In this document: piece by piece, positions 7,864 to 11,081 of the stretch
Numbering within the stretch: position 1 is the first letter of the stretch
Layout of the letters: each line of letters begins with the position of its first letter
Assembly (NCBI GenBank): GCA_002788865.1
Contig: PFSC01000162.1
Location: forward strand, 1 to 11,081
Length of the DNA: 11,081 nt
Direction: 5' to 3'
From: Candidatus Roizmanbacteria bacterium CG_4_9_14_0_2_um_filter_39_13
Lineage (GTDB): Bacteria; Patescibacteriota; Microgenomatia; UBA1406; GWC2-37-13
Notes under the pieces: generated by a model
What the model was told of the DNA's origin: nothing
Seen by the model: only the letters and a program-made list of their open reading frames with translations
Database searches by the model: none
Translations under genes and position numbers: made by a program

Positions 7864-7988
7864 ACCACCCCGTCCGATGTTACATCGGACACCCCTCCTT
7901 ATAAAGGAGGGGTGTTATAAAATCAATAAGTTCTCCTCCTTATCAAGGAGGAGTACCCGTAGGGGGAGTACCCGTAGGGGGAGGTGGT
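7864..7988. repeat. Multi-hairpin palindromic repeat element between ridA and ilvC
   Basis: Nearly the whole 151-nt ridA-ilvC gap is one structured element. Short terminal inverted repeats ACCACC (7864-7869) and GGTGGT (7983-7988) enclose three perfect hairpins: GTCCGATGT/ACATCGGAC (7872-7880, 7882-7890); a 12-bp stem ACACCCCTCCTT/AAGGAGGGGTGT (7889-7900, 7904-7915); and a 9-bp stem CTCCTCCTT/AAGGAGGAG (7933-7941, 7945-7953). A G-rich tandem duplication follows at 7952-7981. The second and third arms share the CCTCCTT/AAGGAGG core. It resembles a CCCCTCCTT...AAGGAGGGG repeat class I recall from many bacterial assemblies. A run of eight T (8001-8008) lies 12 nt past the element, too far from a hairpin for a standard terminator. 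It was probably inserted as a non-autonomous element, but no mobilising enzyme is present. Confidence 0.85.
7952..7981 (+). repeat. Two perfect tandem copies of a 15-nt unit
   Basis: AGTACCCGTAGGGGG occurs at 7952-7966 and again, without a mismatch, at 7967-7981. Each copy contains a minimal CCC-GTA-GGG fold-back. The first copy overlaps the end of the preceding 9-bp hairpin by two bases. The perfect identity suggests a recent slippage duplication inside the larger element, or a variable-number site. Confidence 0.9.
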
Positions 7989-8012
7989 TCGCATTATTAG
8001 TTTTTTTTATCT

Positions 8013-9065
8013 ATGACAAAAATGAATTTTGGAGGCGTCGAAGAAAATGTCGTAACCCGTGAAGAATTTCCTTTAGAGAAGGCACAGGAAGTTTTAAAGA
8101 ACGAAACGGTTGCCGTACTTGGATATGGAGTACAAGGACCCGGGCAATCATTGAACATGAAAGACAATGGCATCAATGTCATTGTTGGTCAGAGAAAAGG
8201 GTCGAAATCGTGGGATAAAGCGATCGCCGATGGGTGGGTCGAAGGAGAAACATTATTTGAGCTTGAAGAAGCAACTGAAAAAGGAACCATTCTCCTCTAT
8301 CTTCTTTCAGATGCGGGGCAAAAAGCATTTTGGCCGAAGTTAAAACCATTTTTAACTGAAGGAAAGACATTGTATTTTTCGCACGGATTTGGCATTACTT
8401 ATAGTTATGAAACAGGCATTGTTCCTCCTGAAAATATTGATGTTGTGTTGATCGCTCCAAAAGGATCAGGTCTAACGGTGCGAAGGAATTTTCTCGATGG
8501 GAGTGGAATAAATAGCTCATTTGCGGTACATCAAAATTTTAGCGGGAAAGCTGAGGAGAAAGCAAAAGCTCTTGGCATTGCGGTTGGATCAGGGTATTTA
8601 TTTGAAACAACATTTAAAAATGAAGTATATAGCGATCTTACGGGAGAACGGGGAATATTAGTTGGCGCATTAGAAGGATTATTTGAGGCACAATATAATG
8701 AACTTCGTAAACACAATCATTCACCATCTGAAAGCTTTAATGAGACAGTTGAAGAACTCACTCAAAGTCTTATTCGACTTGTCGGGGAACATGGGATGGA
8801 TTGGATGCTTGCAAATGTGTCTACTACTGCTCAGCGTGGCGCACTTGACTGGAAAGACAAGTTTCGAGATGCAACTGCACCAGTGTTTAAAAAGCTGTAT
8901 TCTGAAGTAGAAAATGGCAACGAAGCACGTCGAACACTCGAGAAAAATAGCGATCCCAATTATCGAGTAGAATTAGAAAAAGAACTCGATATGTTGGCCA
9001 ATATGGAACTGTGGCAAGTAGGAAAAAAAGTACGTGAGCTAAGACCTGAAAATGTAAAAAAATAA
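8013..9065 (+). CDS. ilvC: Ketol-acid reductoisomerase (fungal/Bacteroidota-type class I)
   Basis: IlvC isomerises and reduces 2-acetolactate or 2-aceto-2-hydroxybutanoate to the 2,3-dihydroxy acids, using NAD(P)H and Mg. The 350-residue protein has an N-terminal Rossmann domain with VLGYGVQGPGQSLN at 35-48, the cofactor-selecting loop GQRKGSKSW at 59-67 (Arg61, Ser64 and Ser66 suggest NADPH, unproven), catalytic His124 in YFSHGFGITY and Lys150 in APKGSG. The helical C-terminal domain carries the metal ligands Asp208 and Glu212 (SDLTGERG) and Glu244 and Glu248 (FNETVEELTQSL), then STTAQRGALDW at 270-280 and the closing LRPEN. NFGG near the start, GPGQ in the nucleotide loop and the LRPEN tail match the yeast Ilv5-like lineage rather than the short proteobacterial/Gram-positive class I or the long E. 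coli class II. The ATG at 8013 fits the family; M4 is the alternative. It ends 2 nt before leuC. Confidence 0.96.
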   Translation: MTKMNFGGVEENVVTREEFPLEKAQEVLKNETVAVLGYGVQGPGQSLNMKDNGINVIVGQRKGSKSWDKAIADGWVEGETLFELEEATEKGTILLYLLSDAGQKAFWPKLKPFLTEGKTLYFSHGFGITYSYETGIVPPENIDVVLIAPKGSGLTVRRNFLDGSGINSSFAVHQNFSGKAEEKAKALGIAVGSGYLFETTFKNEVYSDLTGERGILVGALEGLFEAQYNELRKHNHSPSESFNETVEELTQSLIRLVGEHGMDWMLANVSTTAQRGALDWKDKFRDATAPVFKKLYSEVENGNEARRTLEKNSDPNYRVELEKELDMLANMELWQVGKKVRELRPENVKK

Positions 9066-9067
9066 TT

Positions 9068-10471
9068 ATGCCAAAAACACTTTTTGAAAAAATTTGGGAC
9101 TCGCACGTAGTTGCGCAAGAAGAAGGATTTCCTACGGTTTTATATATTGATGCTCATTTTATTCATGAAGTTACTTCGCCGCAAGCATTTAATGGTTTAA
9201 AAAACCGCGGGATTTCTGTGCGCTCTCCAAGTAGGGTATGGGCAACAGCAGATCACAATGTGCCAACAATAAATCAACTTCTTCCTATCAAAGATTTACT
9301 TTCTCGAAAGCAAATAGAGACGCTCGAAGAAAATTGCAAAGATTTTGGAATAGAACTTTTTGGGCTTGGACACCCATGGCAGGGGATAGTGCATGTCATA
9401 GGTCCGGAACTTGGCGTCACAAAACCAGGGATGACCATCGTATGCGGCGATAGCCATACCTCTACGCATGGAGCATTTGGAGCTGTGGCATTTGGCATTG
9501 GGACAAGTGAAGTAGAGCAAGTTCTTGCTTCGCAAACCATCTTGCAAACCAAGCCAAAAACAATGAAAATCGATGTGAATGGAGTATTACAAAAAGGAGT
9601 TACTGCGAAAGACGTCATACTTTATATCATTTCCAAACTTTCAACGTCAGGAGGAACAGGACACTTTGTAGAATTTACTGGTTCGGCGATTAGAGGTTTG
9701 TCAATGGAAGGTAGAATGACAATATGCAATATGAGTATTGAGATGGGAGCTCGCGGTGGGATGATTGCGCCAGATGAGACAACGTATAAATATATGTATG
9801 GTCGTACATTTTCTCCAAAAGGATCTGATTGGGATAAGGCGGTTTCATTTTGGAAAACATTACCTTCCGATAAAGGTGCGAAGTTTGATCGAGTGGAATC
9901 CTTTGATGCTCGTGATATTGAACCCATGATAACGTATGGAACCAATCCTGGGATGGGAATCAATATCAATGGTCAATTACCAAAGATCAATAATCAAATG
10001 AGCAAATCATCAAAAGATCAACTTCTAAAATCCTTAGACTATATGGGTCTTGAAGAAGGGCAGAAGATGATTGGTCAGCATGTTGATTACGTATTTTTTG
10101 GTAGTTGCACGAATTCTCGAATTGAGGATTTCAGAGAAGCAGCCAAAATTTTAAAAGGGAGAAAAAAGGCGAAAAATATTATAGCAATTTTGGTACCAGG
10201 ATCTTCTCAAGTTGCAAAGCAAGCAAAGAAAGAAGGGTTGGACAAAGTTTTTGAAGAAGCAGGATTTGAGCTTCGAGAATCTGGATGTTCATCTTGTCTT
10301 GGTTTCAATGATGATAAGATACCTCCAGGAAAATATTGTGTCTCAACGAGCAATAGAAACTTTGAGGGGCGACAGGGGCCCGGCGCGAAAACTATGCTCG
10401 TGAGTCCTCTTACCGCCGCCGCAACAGCTATAAAAGGATGCGTTACAGATCCAAGAATATTTATTAAATAG
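9068..10471 (+). CDS. leuC: 3-Isopropylmalate dehydratase, large subunit
   Basis: LeuC carries the [4Fe-4S] cluster of isopropylmalate isomerase, which with LeuD converts 2-isopropylmalate to 3-isopropylmalate. The 467 residues match the bacterial two-subunit type. Visible landmarks are YIDAHFIHEVTSPQAF at 26-41, ATADHNVPT at 59-67, the active-site loop GDSHTSTHGAFGAVAFGIGT at 127-146, cluster ligands Cys347 (GSCTNSRIEDF), Cys407 and Cys410 (GCSSCLGFN), and the substrate-side STSNRNFEGRQG at 426-437. Ligand numbering agrees with the E. coli enzyme. The ligand region reads SSCLGFN where CSMCLAMN is common; this is a conservative change. It is separated from leuD by a single nucleotide, consistent with obligate partnership. 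Homoaconitase is a less likely alternative given the leuA context. Confidence 0.96.
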   Translation: MPKTLFEKIWDSHVVAQEEGFPTVLYIDAHFIHEVTSPQAFNGLKNRGISVRSPSRVWATADHNVPTINQLLPIKDLLSRKQIETLEENCKDFGIELFGLGHPWQGIVHVIGPELGVTKPGMTIVCGDSHTSTHGAFGAVAFGIGTSEVEQVLASQTILQTKPKTMKIDVNGVLQKGVTAKDVILYIISKLSTSGGTGHFVEFTGSAIRGLSMEGRMTICNMSIEMGARGGMIAPDETTYKYMYGRTFSPKGSDWDKAVSFWKTLPSDKGAKFDRVESFDARDIEPMITYGTNPGMGININGQLPKINNQMSKSSKDQLLKSLDYMGLEEGQKMIGQHVDYVFFGSCTNSRIEDFREAAKILKGRKKAKNIIAILVPGSSQVAKQAKKEGLDKVFEEAGFELRESGCSSCLGFNDDKIPPGKYCVSTSNRNFEGRQGPGAKTMLVSPLTAAATAIKGCVTDPRIFIK

Positions 10472-10472
10472 T

Positions 10473-11081
10473 ATGAAAAAAATAAACATTATTCGTTCTA
10501 CAGCAATTCCAATTCCGATTGAGAATATTGATACGGATCAGATAACTCCTGCCAGATTTTTAAAAACAACAACAAAGGAAGGCTTTGGAAAGATACTATT
10601 TAATGATTGGCGATACGATCAACATGGCAACCTGAAAGAAGATTTTGTTCTCAACAATCCGAAATATAAGGGAACTATTTTGGTAGCTGGAAAGAACTTT
10701 GGTTGCGGATCTAGCAGAGAACATGCCACATGGTCTCTGAAAGATTTTGGATTTCAAGTCGTTGTCTCCAGTTTTTTTGCAGATATTTTCAAAAGCAATG
10801 CACTCAATAATTTCCTGCTCCCCGTCACCGTTTCAGAATTATTTTTGCAAGATCTCTTTTATGCAATTGAGGAAAAATCAGATGTAAAAATAGAAGTTGA
10901 TTTACCAAATCAACACATTCGAGTACCATCGCACAAAATGATGGAAGAGTTTGAAATAAGTACCTATAAAAAGATGTGTCTGATGGAAGGATTTGATGAT
11001 ATTGGCTATTTGCTGATTATGCAAAAGAAAACAAAGAAGTTTGAGTTAAAAAGAACAAACGATTATTCATTGATCGGACGA
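10473..11081 (+). CDS. leuD: 3-Isopropylmalate dehydratase, small subunit, 3' end cut by window edge
   Basis: LeuD supplies the swivelling substrate-binding domain of isopropylmalate isomerase. Translation from 10473 gives 203 residues with no stop before base 11081; complete LeuD proteins are about 195-205 residues, so at most a short tail is probably missing. Visible landmarks are PIPIENIDTDQITPARFLK at 13-31, the conserved loop VAGKNFGCGSSREHATW at 71-87, FFADIFKSNALNNFLLPV at 101-118 (Phe where Gly is usual in NNGLLP) and the near-terminal EGFDDIGYLL at 172-181. It begins 1 nt after the leuC TAG with no Shine-Dalgarno sequence, so it probably relies on translational coupling. leuB is the natural expectation downstream but cannot be seen. 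Confidence 0.93.
   Translation, partial: MKKINIIRSTAIPIPIENIDTDQITPARFLKTTTKEGFGKILFNDWRYDQHGNLKEDFVLNNPKYKGTILVAGKNFGCGSSREHATWSLKDFGFQVVVSSFFADIFKSNALNNFLLPVTVSELFLQDLFYAIEEKSDVKIEVDLPNQHIRVPSHKMMEEFEISTYKKMCLMEGFDDIGYLLIMQKKTKKFELKRTNDYSLIGR

Noticed and set aside
7952..7981. CRISPR-like direct repeats
   Set aside because: There are only two 15-nt copies, directly adjacent with no spacer.
7889..8008. Rho-independent terminator between ridA and ilvC
   Set aside because: The strong 12-bp hairpin is followed by TATAAAATC, not a T-run. The T8 tract at 8001-8008 lies 12 nt past the element's end and about 47 nt past the last strong stem (ending at 7953).
7991..8012. Internal promoter just upstream of ilvC
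   Set aside because: The A/T-rich leader has no -33/-7 or -35/-10 pair that I could support over composition alone.
7877..8062. A 61-codon + strand reading frame across the ridA-ilvC gap
   Set aside because: It is a translation of the hairpin repeat rich in Arg/Ser, runs into ilvC in another frame and resembles no protein I know.

Overview
The window is one co-directional, tightly packed operon for branched-chain amino acid biosynthesis, all on the + strand. It is cut at both ends: ilvE lacks its N-terminal third and leuD lacks its stop codon. The order is ilvE(partial) - ilvB - ilvN - leuA - ilvA - ilvD - ridA - ilvC - leuC - leuD(partial). Every protein-coding stretch is recognisable core metabolism. 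I see no tRNA, rRNA, CRISPR array, transposase or defence gene.

The genes form a nearly complete route. IlvA makes 2-oxobutanoate from threonine, and RidA can clear the reactive enamine/imine this reaction releases. IlvB/IlvN, IlvC, IlvD and IlvE then build valine and isoleucine. LeuA, LeuC and LeuD divert 2-oxoisovalerate to leucine. The only core enzyme not seen is LeuB (3-isopropylmalate dehydrogenase), which may lie beyond the right edge. Feedback modules are visible: an ACT domain in IlvN, a C-terminal ACT-like domain in IlvA and a regulatory domain in LeuA.

Layout: 1-696 ilvE end; 708-2892 acetolactate synthase large and small subunits; 2894-5640 leuA and ilvA, fused head to tail (1-nt gap, then a 4-nt ATGA overlap); 5641-5728 intergenic double-hairpin repeat; 5729-7861 ilvD and ridA; 7862-8012 intergenic multi-hairpin repeat with a 15-nt tandem duplication; 8013-11081 ilvC, leuC and leuD, 1-2 nt apart. 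No gene-free stretch exceeds about 150 nt.

Organism: an A/T-rich bacterium using TGA as a stop (leuA and ridA end in TGA), so not a UGA-recoding lineage. Nearly all starts lack a Shine-Dalgarno sequence and follow A/T-rich leaders, as is usual in Bacteroidota and relatives. The ketol-acid reductoisomerase is of the type shared by Bacteroidota and fungi, and LeuA and LeuC also resemble FCB-group proteins from memory. The gene order and the short dispersed-type repeats would also fit an uncultivated lineage, including a candidate phylum, so I do not assign it below an FCB-like bacterium.

The main non-routine content is not a new enzyme system. It is the presence of three unrelated short repeat elements at three junctions of one operon; one of them supplies the end of the ilvE reading frame.
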